From Agreia bicolorata (GTDB lineage: Bacteria > Actinomycetota > Actinomycetes > Actinomycetales > Microbacteriaceae), in contig NZ_JYFC01000002.1 in NCBI RefSeq assembly GCF_000938265.1, positions 496,001 through 560,000 of the forward strand: DNA of 64,000 bases, written 5' to 3'. How positions within the stretch are numbered: position 1 is the first letter of the stretch; each line of letters begins with the position of its first letter. The notes below the pieces were generated by a model. The model searched no databases and was not told the DNA's origin. It saw nothing but the letters and a program-made list of their open reading frames with translations. This document shows positions 51,975 to 64,000 of this stretch, in pieces. A program made the translations under genes and the position numbers.

Positions 51975-54900
51975 TTGGCTGCTGCGCGCAACGCAACCAC
52001 CAACTCACCCAAGACCGGGAGAAACGCATCGCGTCTCTCGTTCGCGAAGATCACAGACACTCTGACGGTCCCGGATCTGCTCGCCCTGCAGACCGAGAGC
52101 TTCGACTGGCTCGTCGGCAACGACATCTGGAAAGAGCGCGTCGCCGAGGCGAAGAAGGCCGGTCGTCAAGACCTCGCCAACAACTCGGGACTCGAGGAGA
52201 TCTTCGAAGAGATCTCCCCGATCGAGGACCTCGGCGAAACGATGCAGCTGAGCTTCACCGCTCCGTTCCTCGAGCCCGAGAAGTACACGATCGACGAGTG
52301 CAAGGAGCGCGGCAAGACCTACGCGGCGCCCCTCTACGTCGAGGCCGAGTTCATGAACCACCAGACCGGTGAGATCAAGACGCAGACCGTCTTCATGGGC
52401 GACTTCCCGCTCATGACCGAGCGCGGCACGTTCATCATCAACGGCACCGAGCGTGTCGTCGTCTCGCAGCTCGTGCGCAGCCCCGGTGTCTACTTCGAGC
52501 GCGCCCAGGAGAAGACGAGCGATAAAGACATCTACTCCTCGCGCATCATCCCGAGCCGTGGTGCATGGCTCGAGTTCGAGATCGACAAGCGCGACCAGGT
52601 CGGCGTTCGCATCGACCGCAAGCGCAAGCAGAGCGTCACCGTCTTCCTCAAGGCCCTCGGCCTGACGAGCGAAGAGATCCTCTCCGAGTTCAAGGGATAC
52701 GCATCCATCGAGGCCACCCTCGAGAAGGACACGATCCTCACAAAAGAAGAGGCGCTGAAGGACATCTACCGCAAGCTCCGTCCGGGCGAGCAGGTCGCTG
52801 CCGAGGCCGCGCGTGCGCTGCTCGACAACTTCTACTTCAACTCGAAGCGCTACGACCTGGCCAAGGTCGGTCGGTACAAGATCAACCGCAAGCTCGGCAT
52901 CGAGAGCGCGCTGAGCAACTCGGTGCTCACGGTTGAGGACATCATCGCCACGATCAAGTACCTGGTCGCCCTGCACGACAACCAGACGACGATCCCCGGC
53001 ACCCGCGAGGGCAAGAAGGTCGACATCCGTCTCGACGTCGATGACATCGACCACTTCGGAAACCGTCGCATCCGCGCCGTCGGCGAGCTCATCCAGAACC
53101 AGGTCCGCACGGGTCTGTCCCGTATGGAGCGCGTCGTTCGCGAGCGTATGACGACTCAGGACATCGAGGCCATCACGCCGCAGACCCTGATCAACGTGCG
53201 CCCCGTCGTCGCCGCGATCAAGGAGTTCTTCGGAACCAGCCAGCTGTCGCAGTTCATGGACCAGAACAACCCCCTCGCGGGTCTGACGCACAAGCGTCGC
53301 CTCTCCGCGCTGGGCCCGGGCGGTCTGAGCCGTGAGCGCGCCGGTGTCGAGGTGCGAGACGTTCACCCGTCGCACTACGGCCGTATGTGCCCCATCGAGA
53401 CCCCTGAAGGCCCGAACATCGGTCTGATCGGTTCGCTCGCCTCGTTCGCGCGCATCAACTCGTTCGGTTTCATCGAGACCCCGTACCGTCGCGTCGTCGA
53501 CGGCGTGGTCACGGCGACCATCGACTACCTGACCGCCAGCGAAGAAGACGAGTACATCGTCGCCCAGGCCAACGCGCCGCTCACCGGTGAGGCCCGCTTC
53601 GCGGAGAACCGCGTCCTCGCCCGCCGCAAGGGCGGAGAGGTCGACCTGTTCCCGGCCGAGGACATCGGCTACATGGACGTCTCGCCGCGCCAGATGGTGT
53701 CGGTCGCGACCTCGCTCATCCCCTTCCTCGAGCACGACGATGCCAACCGCGCCCTCATGGGTGCGAACATGCAGCGCCAGGCCGTTCCGCTGCTGCGCAG
53801 CGAGAGCCCGCTCGTGGGTACCGGTATGGAGGGCTACGCGGCCATCGACGCCGGAGACGTGGTCACCACGCTCAAGGCGGGTGTCGTCTCCGAGGTCTCG
53901 GCTGACGTCGTCACCGTGCAGCTCGACGAGGGCGGAACGCAGGACTACTACCTGCGCAAGTTCGACCGCTCGAACCAGGGCACCAGCTACAACCACCGTG
54001 TGATCGTCGCCGAGGGCGAGCGGGTCGAGGTCGGCCAGGTCCTGGCCGATGGTCCCGCCACCGAGAACGGCGAGCTCGCGCTCGGAAAGAACTTGCTCGT
54101 GGCATTCATGCCGTGGGAGGGCTACAACTTCGAAGACGCGATGATCCTGAGCCAGAACCTGGTGAAAGACGACGTGCTCTCCTCGATTCACATCGAGGAG
54201 TACGAGGTCGACGCGCGCGACACGAAGCTGGGTAAAGAGGAGATCACCCGTGACCTCCCCAACGTGTCGCCGGAGCTGCTCGCAGACCTCGACGAGCGCG
54301 GCATCATCCGCATCGGTGCCGAGGTCCGCCCCGGCGACATCCTCGTCGGCAAGGTCACGCCCAAGGGCGAGACCGAGCTCAGCGCCGAGGAGCGCCTGCT
54401 GCGCGCCATCTTCAACGAGAAGAGCCGCGAGGTTCGCGACACGTCGCTGAAGGTTCCCCACGGTGAGCAGGGCACGATCATCGCCGTCAAGGAGTTCTCT
54501 GCAGAGAACGACGACGAGCTGGGCTCGGGCGTCAACCAGCGTGTTGTCGTCTACATCGCCCAGAAGCGCAAGATCACCGAGGGCGACAAGCTCGCCGGCC
54601 GTCACGGCAACAAGGGCGTCATCTCCAAGATCCTTCCGGTCGAGGACATGCCGTTCCTGGCCGACGGAACCCCCGTCGACATCGTGCTGAACCCGCTGGG
54701 AATCCCCGGTCGAATGAACTTCGGCCAGGTCCTCGAGACCCACCTCGGCTGGATCGCCAAGCAGGGCTGGGAGGTCGAAGGCAAGCCCAAGTGGGCTGCC
54801 GAGCTGCCCGAGCAGGCCCGCAAGGCTGCTCCGAACACCAAGGTCGCGACCCCCGTGTTCGACGGTGCTTTTGAGGAAGAGATCGCCGGTCTGCTCGACT

Positions 54901-55463
54901 CGACGACCCCGACCCGCGACGGCGACCGTCTCATCGGCTCCTCCGGAAAGGCCCGTCTGTTCGACGGCCGCTCCGGTGAGCCGTACCCCGAGCCCATCTC
55001 GGTCGGTTACATGTACATCCTGAAGCTGCACCACCTCGTCGACGACAAGATCCACGCGCGTTCGACGGGTCCGTACTCCATGATCACGCAGCAGCCGCTG
55101 GGTGGTAAGGCACAGTTCGGTGGACAGCGTTTCGGTGAGATGGAGGTCTGGGCCCTCGAGGCCTATGGAGCCGCGTACGCGCTCCAGGAGCTCCTGACCA
55201 TCAAGTCCGACGACATCCTCGGCCGCGTCAAGGTCTACGAGGCGATCGTCAAGGGCGAGAACATCCAGGAGCCCGGTATTCCCGAGAGCTTCAAGGTGCT
55301 CATCAAGGAGATGCAGTCGCTGTGCCTGAACGTCGAGGTCCTCTCGGCAGATGGAACGGCAGTGAGCCTGCGCGACACGGACGACGAGGTCTTCCGTGCT
55401 GCAGAAGAGCTCGGCATCAACATCTCCACCCGGTTCGAGTCGTCGTCGATCGACGACATCTGA
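51975..55463 (+). CDS. rpoB: DNA-directed RNA polymerase subunit beta
   Basis: 1162 residues, normal actinobacterial length, TTG start placed by GGAGG eight bases upstream. Landmarks: the rifampicin-resistance region [21 protein letters not shown] (here D429, H439, S444, all wild type, so predicted rifampicin sensitive), [20 protein letters not shown], the [19 protein letters not shown] stretch and the C-terminal [21 protein letters not shown] that contacts beta prime. Ends in a flexible acidic tail. Operon with rpoC 48 bases downstream; rplL/rplJ are not upstream in this window. Confidence 0.99.
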   Translation: MAAARNATTNSPKTGRNASRLSFAKITDTLTVPDLLALQTESFDWLVGNDIWKERVAEAKKAGRQDLANNSGLEEIFEEISPIEDLGETMQLSFTAPFLEPEKYTIDECKERGKTYAAPLYVEAEFMNHQTGEIKTQTVFMGDFPLMTERGTFIINGTERVVVSQLVRSPGVYFERAQEKTSDKDIYSSRIIPSRGAWLEFEIDKRDQVGVRIDRKRKQSVTVFLKALGLTSEEILSEFKGYASIEATLEKDTILTKEEALKDIYRKLRPGEQVAAEAARALLDNFYFNSKRYDLAKVGRYKINRKLGIESALSNSVLTVEDIIATIKYLVALHDNQTTIPGTREGKKVDIRLDVDDIDHFGNRRIRAVGELIQNQVRTGLSRMERVVRERMTTQDIEAITPQTLINVRPVVAAIKEFFGTSQLSQFMDQNNPLAGLTHKRRLSALGPGGLSRERAGVEVRDVHPSHYGRMCPIETPEGPNIGLIGSLASFARINSFGFIETPYRRVVDGVVTATIDYLTASEEDEYIVAQANAPLTGEARFAENRVLARRKGGEVDLFPAEDIGYMDVSPRQMVSVATSLIPFLEHDDANRALMGANMQRQAVPLLRSESPLVGTGMEGYAAIDAGDVVTTLKAGVVSEVSADVVTVQLDEGGTQDYYLRKFDRSNQGTSYNHRVIVAEGERVEVGQVLADGPATENGELALGKNLLVAFMPWEGYNFEDAMILSQNLVKDDVLSSIHIEEYEVDARDTKLGKEEITRDLPNVSPELLADLDERGIIRIGAEVRPGDILVGKVTPKGETELSAEERLLRAIFNEKSREVRDTSLKVPHGEQGTIIAVKEFSAENDDELGSGVNQRVVVYIAQKRKITEGDKLAGRHGNKGVISKILPVEDMPFLADGTPVDIVLNPLGIPGRMNFGQVLETHLGWIAKQGWEVEGKPKWAAELPEQARKAAPNTKVATPVFDGAFEEEIAGLLDSTTPTRDGDRLIGSSGKARLFDGRSGEPYPEPISVGYMYILKLHHLVDDKIHARSTGPYSMITQQPLGGKAQFGGQRFGEMEVWALEAYGAAYALQELLTIKSDDILGRVKVYEAIVKGENIQEPGIPESFKVLIKEMQSLCLNVEVLSADGTAVSLRDTDDEVFRAAEELGINISTRFESSSIDDI

Positions 55464-55511
55464 TCCGGCTTAGTTACTTAGCTGACGCAACCTTCAGGAG
55501 AAGAGAAAACA

Positions 55512-59390
<3,879 letters not shown>

Positions 59391-59402
59391 GTAGCTCCTG
59401 CA

Positions 59403-59442
59403 CAGAAGAGCCCCTCGCCGTTCGCGGTGAGGGGCTCTTCTG
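59403..59442. terminator. Terminator of the rpoBC operon, bidirectional
   Basis: 18-base stem closed by a UUCG loop (59403-59420 with 59425-59442; one G-T pair), 12 bases after the rpoC stop and two bases before the end of the convergent gene. UUCG tetraloop makes it very stable. Confidence 0.8.
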
Positions 59443-59444
59443 CG

Positions 59445-60209
59445 TTACTGGGCCCGCCAGGCGACCGGATGCGGCCCAGCGGCCGCGAGGGCCGGCATCC
59501 GATCGATGACGGCCGGGTCGGACCCGGCAAGAAGCACGATGTTGCCCGCCTCGCGACCGTCGAGCACGGCGGACGGGCCGATCATCGCTACGACGGGGAA
59601 GACCTCGGAGAGCGCCGCGATCTGTGTCTCGCTCCGAGCCAGGTCTGCGTCGTCGGCCACGTTCACGAGAACGGTTCCGCCGGGGGCCAGAACGCTCCGC
59701 ACAGCCTCGAAGAAGGCCGGTGTCACGAGATGAGCGGGAGTCTCGAGGCCTGCGTACACGTCGCAGACCACGATGTCGGCACGCGCGCGCCACATCGATT
59801 CGGGTGCCGCGAGCGTGCGGAGCGCGACGAGCGCATCGTTCTCGATCAGCCCGATCTCCGCGGATCGGGGCAGGGGAGCTTCCTCGAGAACGAATGGCAC
59901 GAGCCCGCTCTCGTGTTCCACTGCGAGCTGGTGCGACCCCGGTCGAGTCTCGGCGACGTAGCGTGCAAGCGTGAGCGCCCCGGCCCCCAGATGCAGCACG
60001 CTGATCGGTTCGGCCGCGTGCGCGGCCAGGTCTATAGCCGTTCCCATGCGTCTCACGTAGTCGTAGAAGAGGTGACGTGGATCGCGCGGCGAGATGTGTG
60101 ATTGCGGCATCGAATCGAGGCTCAACGTCAGCGCTCCGGCGACGAACGGATCGGGTGTCAGCCGGGCGACCGTCTTCGACGGCAGCATCCTCTCAACAGC
60201 CTCTGGCAC
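59445..60209 (-). CDS. Spermidine-synthase-like protein, copy 2
   Basis: About 254 residues, paralog of the gene at 50796-51686: VLHLGAGALTLARYVAETRP versus its VHLGGGGLTLPRYVAATRP, and IVVCDVYAGLETPAHLVTPAFF versus LLVVDVFSGARTPAHVTSAEF. Start uncertain: TAGGCT on the minus strand (60217-60222) lies seven bases before GTG 60209, which I use; ATG 60236 in frame is the alternative. Cytoplasmic SAM- or polyamine-type Rossmann protein. Both paralogs are transcribed against rpoBC from either side. Confidence 0.82.
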   Translation of the reverse strand: MPEAVERMLPSKTVARLTPDPFVAGALTLSLDSMPQSHISPRDPRHLFYDYVRRMGTAIDLAAHAAEPISVLHLGAGALTLARYVAETRPGSHQLAVEHESGLVPFVLEEAPLPRSAEIGLIENDALVALRTLAAPESMWRARADIVVCDVYAGLETPAHLVTPAFFEAVRSVLAPGGTVLVNVADDADLARSETQIAALSEVFPVVAMIGPSAVLDGREAGNIVLLAGSDPAVIDRMPALAAAGPHPVAWRAQ

Positions 60210-60314
60210 AGGCACGAGCCTATGCCGTCGGTGCATCAACAGCGGTGACCTCCAACGTAATAAACTGAGCCGCGACAGGCGACGACGACCGTCGACGGTG
60301 GGGCGGGAGTTCAG

Positions 60315-61343
60315 GTGAGTGCTGGGTTGATGCGCGTCGAGTGGCACATGCCGGTGACGCTTCACATTCACCCCGATGTCATCGATCCGAAGGCGAGCCA
60401 GCTTCGACGATCGGCCGATGGCGTCGTGCAGCTGCTGGTGGGGGCCGAGGTATCTGTGAAGGTCTGGCTGCGGCATACCGGTATGCCGGTTTCCGCGCAC
60501 GTGGGCGAGGTCATCGGCGGCGTCACGTCGATGGAGCTCGACGACACGGCAGGCATCGACGACGACACGGTTCTTCACGCCGACGGAATCGTCGCCGCCG
60601 GCGACGCGGTGATTCAGCCGCTGATGCGAACGGGCAACGATGTCGACGACACGATCATCGGTCAGCCTGCCCTTGCGGGTGCCGAAATCAGACAGGCCGA
60701 CATCGACGACCAGACCATCCTGGGGCAGCCGGCCGCGATGGCCGACGTGATCGATGATCCGGATGCCTCCGCCGATACGGTCATCGGCCCGGGGCGATCC
60801 CGTCCGGAGTCACCGACAGGCGGCGCTGCACCTGCCTCCGCGCCCGTCGTGACCGGCACGCCCCTTCTTCCCCCTGCACTGCCAGCCATCCCGAGCATCT
60901 CGGCCAGTGCACACGTCAATGCCGGGGTTTCCCCGACCGGCAGCCGACGAACGCGGATCGAGCCGGCCGGGGCATCCGGCGGTGCCACAAGCATCCTCGC
61001 TGTGTCTTTTCCCGACGGCCGTACTGTCGCCCTCGACCGCGCCGTCTACGTCGGTCGATCCCCGAAGAGCCCGCGCATCACATCAGGTCTCGTGCCCGAA
61101 CTCGTCGCCGTGCCGTCGCCTCGGCGCGAGGTCAGCTCGACCCACGTCGAAATTCAGCAGGAGGGCCGTGCCGTCGTTGTGCGCGACCTCGGATCGACGA
61201 ATGGAACCCGGGTGCGTGCGCCCGGCGCCGCCCCATCGTTGCTCAGCCCCGGGGCGAGCCGCGTGGTCGCGGTCGGAACTCTGCTCGACCTGGGCGACGA
61301 CGTCGTGCTCGAGATCGTCGAGCGATCGGGCGCATCGTGGTGA
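60315..61343 (+). CDS. FHA-domain protein with repeated D-x-T motifs
   Basis: A 342-residue cytoplasmic protein, GTG start after GGGAG. The C-terminal FHA domain shows YVGRSPKSPRI (about 246-256), SSTHVEI (about 275-281) and DLGSTNGT (about 292-299), the phosphothreonine-binding fold. Residues 75-160 hold five threonines in similar acidic settings: T78 (LDDTAG), T85 (DDDTVL), T113 (DDTIIGQP), T134 (DDQTILGQP) and T155 (SADTVIGP), likely kinase sites. A Pro/Ala-rich linker joins the parts. First gene of the kinase/phosphatase operon. Confidence 0.88.
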   Translation: MSAGLMRVEWHMPVTLHIHPDVIDPKASQLRRSADGVVQLLVGAEVSVKVWLRHTGMPVSAHVGEVIGGVTSMELDDTAGIDDDTVLHADGIVAAGDAVIQPLMRTGNDVDDTIIGQPALAGAEIRQADIDDQTILGQPAAMADVIDDPDASADTVIGPGRSRPESPTGGAAPASAPVVTGTPLLPPALPAIPSISASAHVNAGVSPTGSRRTRIEPAGASGGATSILAVSFPDGRTVALDRAVYVGRSPKSPRITSGLVPELVAVPSPRREVSSTHVEIQQEGRAVVVRDLGSTNGTRVRAPGAAPSLLSPGASRVVAVGTLLDLGDDVVLEIVERSGASW

Positions 61344-62164
61344 GCGTTGCAGCCTCGACCGTGGGTGCGGCCACCATCGCGCTTCCTGACGGCGGAGGCC
61401 ACCTGGGGCTCTCGTGGGCCGCCCAGACGAACACCGGGCTGAAACGCGCCGGCAACCAAGACAGCTATCTTGCTGCGGCGCCCGTCTTCGCTGTCGCCGA
61501 TGGCATGGGAGGCCACGCTGCCGGCGACGAGGCGAGCGCGGCCGTCGTCGCGCGGCTCGCCGAGAACATCTCGGGCGACTTCGCTTCGACAGACGAGATC
61601 GCCCAGGCGCTCCGTCAGGCGAGTGACGACATCGGTGCGATCGCCGGCATCCATGACCGGGCCGGATCCGGTACGACCGTCACCGGAATCGCGCTCACCA
61701 TGCAGGGGCAGAAGCCGTACTGGGCGGTCTTCAATATCGGCGACTCCCGCGTGTACTCGCTCGTCGACGGGGTATTGACGCAGCTGACGGTCGATCACTC
61801 GGCCGTACAGGCGATGGTCGACTCGGGCCGAATCACCGCGATCGAGGCGGAGTCTCATCCGAACCGGAACATCATCACGCGAGCGGTGGGATTCGGCAAG
61901 AACCCTGTGCCTGATCTGTGGTTTATCCCGGTCTCGCAGGGCTCCCGGCTCCTGATCTGCTCCGACGGACTCACGAAGGAGGTCGATGTCGATCTCATCC
62001 GCCTGCTTCTGTCGGAGGCGACCGACGCCGACGATGCCGCCGGTCTGCTCCTCGAGGCCGCGCTTGCAGCGGGTGGACGAGACAACGTGACCACCCTCGT
62101 CGTCGAGGTGGTACGAAGCGACGATGACGCCGACGCCGACACCACTCTTCCCCGCTTCGACTGA
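61340..62164 (+). CDS. PP2C-family Ser/Thr phosphatase
   Basis: A 274-residue soluble PPM/PP2C phosphatase. Metal-site motifs are NQDSYLAAAPVFAVADGMGGHAAGDEAS (about 38-65, with DG and GDE), GSGTTVTGIAL (about 110-120), NIGDSRVY (about 132-139) and the late GRDNVTTLVVEV. GTG 61340 overlaps the FHA stop (GTGA) and 61337 is an in-frame alternative. Unlike mycobacterial PstP there is no membrane helix. It presumably removes the phosphates set by the kinase encoded next. Confidence 0.93.
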   Translation: MSVAASTVGAATIALPDGGGHLGLSWAAQTNTGLKRAGNQDSYLAAAPVFAVADGMGGHAAGDEASAAVVARLAENISGDFASTDEIAQALRQASDDIGAIAGIHDRAGSGTTVTGIALTMQGQKPYWAVFNIGDSRVYSLVDGVLTQLTVDHSAVQAMVDSGRITAIEAESHPNRNIITRAVGFGKNPVPDLWFIPVSQGSRLLICSDGLTKEVDVDLIRLLLSEATDADDAAGLLLEAALAAGGRDNVTTLVVEVVRSDDDADADTTLPRFD

Positions 62165-62313
62165 GTCGTGTCACCCTGATTGGGGGCACGCGGTTCGACG
62201 TTCGGAGTAGACCATGCCGGTGATGGCATAGGTACAGTGGGGGGACGGCTTTCGGGGGACAGTCAAGAGGTTTTCGCCCCGCCCCACGTACCCGTCTCGA
62301 AAGAGGAACACCC

Positions 62314-63741
62314 ATGGCTCGCAGGCTGCCGTCACAGCCGCCGGTTCTCGCGGGCTACACGCACCTTCGCGCGCTGGGCAAGGGTGGCTTCGCCGATGTC
62401 TTCCTCTATGAGCAGGCGCTGCCTCGGGCCGACGTCGCCGTCAAGGTTCTGCTGCCCGGCGTGGCCAGCAACAGCGTGCGCGCGATGTTCCTCTCCGAGG
62501 CGAATCTGATGTCGCAACTCGCGACGCATCCGTCGGTCGTCACTGTTCACGCTGCGAGCATCGCGCCCGACGGCCGCCCGTATCTCGTTATGGAGTACTG
62601 CCCGTCGTCGTTCGGCACGAGGTACAAGACCGAGCGCATTCCCCTGGCAGAGGTGCTCACCGCGGGAGTCAAGATCGGCAGCGCGCTCGAGAGCGCCCAC
62701 CGGCTCGGCTTTCTGCATCGCGACATCAAGCCGTCGAACATTCTCATCACGCAGTACAACCACCCCGTGCTCGCCGACTTCGGCATCGCGGCCACTGTGG
62801 CCGAGGCCGACCGCGATGAGGCCGAGGGCATGAGTGTGCCGTGGTCGGCGCCGGAGGTGCTGCAATCCGAGACACGAGGAACGGTGCGCAGTGAGGTCTG
62901 GTCGCTGGCGGCGACCCTCTACTCCATGCTGGCCGGCCGCAGCCCCTTCGAGTATCCGGGCAAGAGCAACACTCGCGACGATCTGCAGCGTCGCATCGTC
63001 GGTCGCGACCGGGTGCCGCCCACGGGCCGACCGGATGTTCCCGCCGAGCTCGAAAGGCTCCTCGCCTCGTGCATGAGCAAGAGCCCTGCAGCGCGCCCGG
63101 CGAGCGTGCTCGAAGTGGTTCGTGGCCTGCAGCTCATCGAGTCGACGCTCTCGCTTCCGCAGACGTCGGCCGACATCTCGAACGAGGCATTCCCGCGTGC
63201 ATCGCAGCGGGCAGCGACGGCGGCGCCGCTCACGAAGGCGGCGCAGGGCGGCGTTTCGGTGCGCGGTGCCGGCGAGGCACGCGCGCGTCACCGCGGACGC
63301 CGGGGAGACACGGTGCGAGACTCGACCGATTCGAGCGTGACCGTCATCAGGCAGGCGACGGCCGCCAGGGCACAGCCTCTGCGCAAGCCCGGGGTGATTG
63401 CGGCCGTCATCGGCAGCGCAGTGGTGCTGGTGGCTGCGGTCGTCGCGGCGGTCGTGCTCGTACTGGGTGCGCTCAACACGTCGATTCCGAACGTCAGCGA
63501 CATCCGCGCGAGTGCCGACGCCGGCACCATCGTCTTCTCCTGGCGCGATCCGGGCCTCGCAGACGGTGACCTCTACGTGATCCGCTCCGCGGACGGCTCG
63601 ACGTCGACTCAGTCGGCGAACGAATTCACGGTTCAGGCCGAGCCTCAGGTTCCCGAGTGCATCACCGTGCGCGTCTCGAGAGACGGCCGACTCGGCGATC
63701 CGTCGGCCGAGAAGTGCGCATCGGCCGGAGACGGCGGATGA
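62314..63741 (+). CDS. Membrane Ser/Thr protein kinase with FN3-like ectodomain
   Basis: A 475-residue Hanks-type kinase. Gly-rich loop GKGGFADVF (22-30), K44, E62, catalytic loop HRDIKPSN (135-142, D137), DFG (155-157) and APE (179-181) are all intact, so it should be active. A basic linker (about 300-355) leads to one transmembrane helix (about 359-387) and an external domain of about 85 residues with an FN3-like beta-sandwich pattern and two Cys (CITV, KCAS). Ribosome site AAAGAGGAA. About 150 bases separate it from the phosphatase gene. The next gene overlaps by ATGA. Confidence 0.94.
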   Translation: MARRLPSQPPVLAGYTHLRALGKGGFADVFLYEQALPRADVAVKVLLPGVASNSVRAMFLSEANLMSQLATHPSVVTVHAASIAPDGRPYLVMEYCPSSFGTRYKTERIPLAEVLTAGVKIGSALESAHRLGFLHRDIKPSNILITQYNHPVLADFGIAATVAEADRDEAEGMSVPWSAPEVLQSETRGTVRSEVWSLAATLYSMLAGRSPFEYPGKSNTRDDLQRRIVGRDRVPPTGRPDVPAELERLLASCMSKSPAARPASVLEVVRGLQLIESTLSLPQTSADISNEAFPRASQRAATAAPLTKAAQGGVSVRGAGEARARHRGRRGDTVRDSTDSSVTVIRQATAARAQPLRKPGVIAAVIGSAVVLVAAVVAAVVLVLGALNTSIPNVSDIRASADAGTIVFSWRDPGLADGDLYVIRSADGSTSTQSANEFTVQAEPQVPECITVRVSRDGRLGDPSAEKCASAGDGG

Positions 63742-64000
63742 TCTTCCGCTGGCTCCGCGCACACGCCTCCCAGGCGATCACCACGGCGAGTGTGCTCGTC
63801 GTCACCGCCGTCGTGCTCGCCATCGCGCTCGTGTCGACGGGCTACACCGAACAGAAACTCGAACTCGACGACGCGTCGGTCTGGGTGACCAACGGCTCGC
63901 GTCAGGTGGTCGGGCGTGCGAACACCGACGTTTTCGAGCTCAACACGGTGGTGACGAGCGAGGGCAGCGACATCGATGTGCTGCAGCGCGGCGAGACCGT
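63738..64000 (+). CDS. N-terminal part of a membrane-anchored Ig/FN3-like protein
   Basis: Starts ATG 63738 overlapping the kinase stop; 87 codons are visible before the window ends. A basic start is followed by one hydrophobic helix (about 15-35, SVLVVTAVVLAIALVS), then YTEQKLELDDASVWVTNGSRQVVGRANTDVFELNTVV, a pattern like the beta-propeller/Ig-like proteins encoded ahead of MoxR, DUF58 and transglutaminase genes in Microbacteriaceae. Function cannot be given from this fragment. Confidence 0.75.
   Translation, partial: MIFRWLRAHASQAITTASVLVVTAVVLAIALVSTGYTEQKLELDDASVWVTNGSRQVVGRANTDVFELNTVVTSEGSDIDVLQRGET

Noticed and set aside
52005-55055. A frame of over 1000 codons antisense to rpoB, and one of about 600 antisense to rpoC
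   Set aside because: Mirror of the strong G/C third-position bias of rpoB/rpoC. The translations are Leu/Val/Asp/Arg-rich with no known domain.

Overview
The window is about 64 kb of high-GC, gene-dense bacterial chromosome. Actinobacterial traits are common: GTG and TTG starts, TANNNT -10 boxes six bases before start codons, DUF2510, DUF5997, DUF4916 and DUF427 proteins, a deazaflavin-dependent nitroreductase and LAxTG/LPxTG-anchored surface proteins. Gene content and protein sequences best fit the family Microbacteriaceae; I cannot name the genus. I saw no rRNA or tRNA genes, CRISPR arrays, prophage or insertion sequences.

Layout. 1-5642: end of a sugar ABC transporter operon (binding protein, two permeases) with a GH38 alpha-mannosidase. 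5682-9948: two proteins of unknown function, a gluconolactonase-like protein coupled to a Gfo/Idh/MocA dehydrogenase, and an alpha/beta hydrolase. 9989-18071: the most interesting part, two divergent tightly packed operons. One encodes a ferritin-like diiron protein, a fatty acyl-CoA reductase/HAD fusion and a degenerate ferritin-like paralog. The other encodes an SDR, a PlsC acyltransferase, an alkyl-DHAP-synthase-type flavoenzyme and an EamA transporter. Together they look like an ether-lipid, possibly plasmalogen, pathway. 18040-24417: a DUF4166 gene broken by one in-frame stop, SRPBCC and nitroreductase-like proteins, a Tat-exported DyP peroxidase coupled to a beta-helix lipoprotein, and a ferritin-VIT1 fusion. 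24424-30831: DUF5997 divergent from an unusual LysR protein, a LAxTG surface protein, HAD, YbaK, an esterase, a CsoR-family regulator with a visible operator, and a Nei-type glycosylase.

31045-51686: a giant SdrD-B/DUF5979 LPxTG protein, Lhr helicase, a DEAD-box RNA helicase with a long leader and RG-rich tail, a 2OG-Fe(II) dioxygenase, AI-2E family transporter, HD, SprT, TPR, soluble sugar dehydrogenase and spermidine-synthase-like genes. 51771-59442: rpoB and rpoC with promoter and terminator. 59445-64000: a second spermidine-synthase-like gene, then an FHA, PP2C phosphatase and Ser/Thr kinase operon running into a membrane protein cut by the window edge.

Two themes recur. Many single genes appear to be leaderless (a -10 box exactly six bases before the start codon). 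Five convergent gene pairs are separated by large, mostly perfect hairpins that probably terminate both transcripts.
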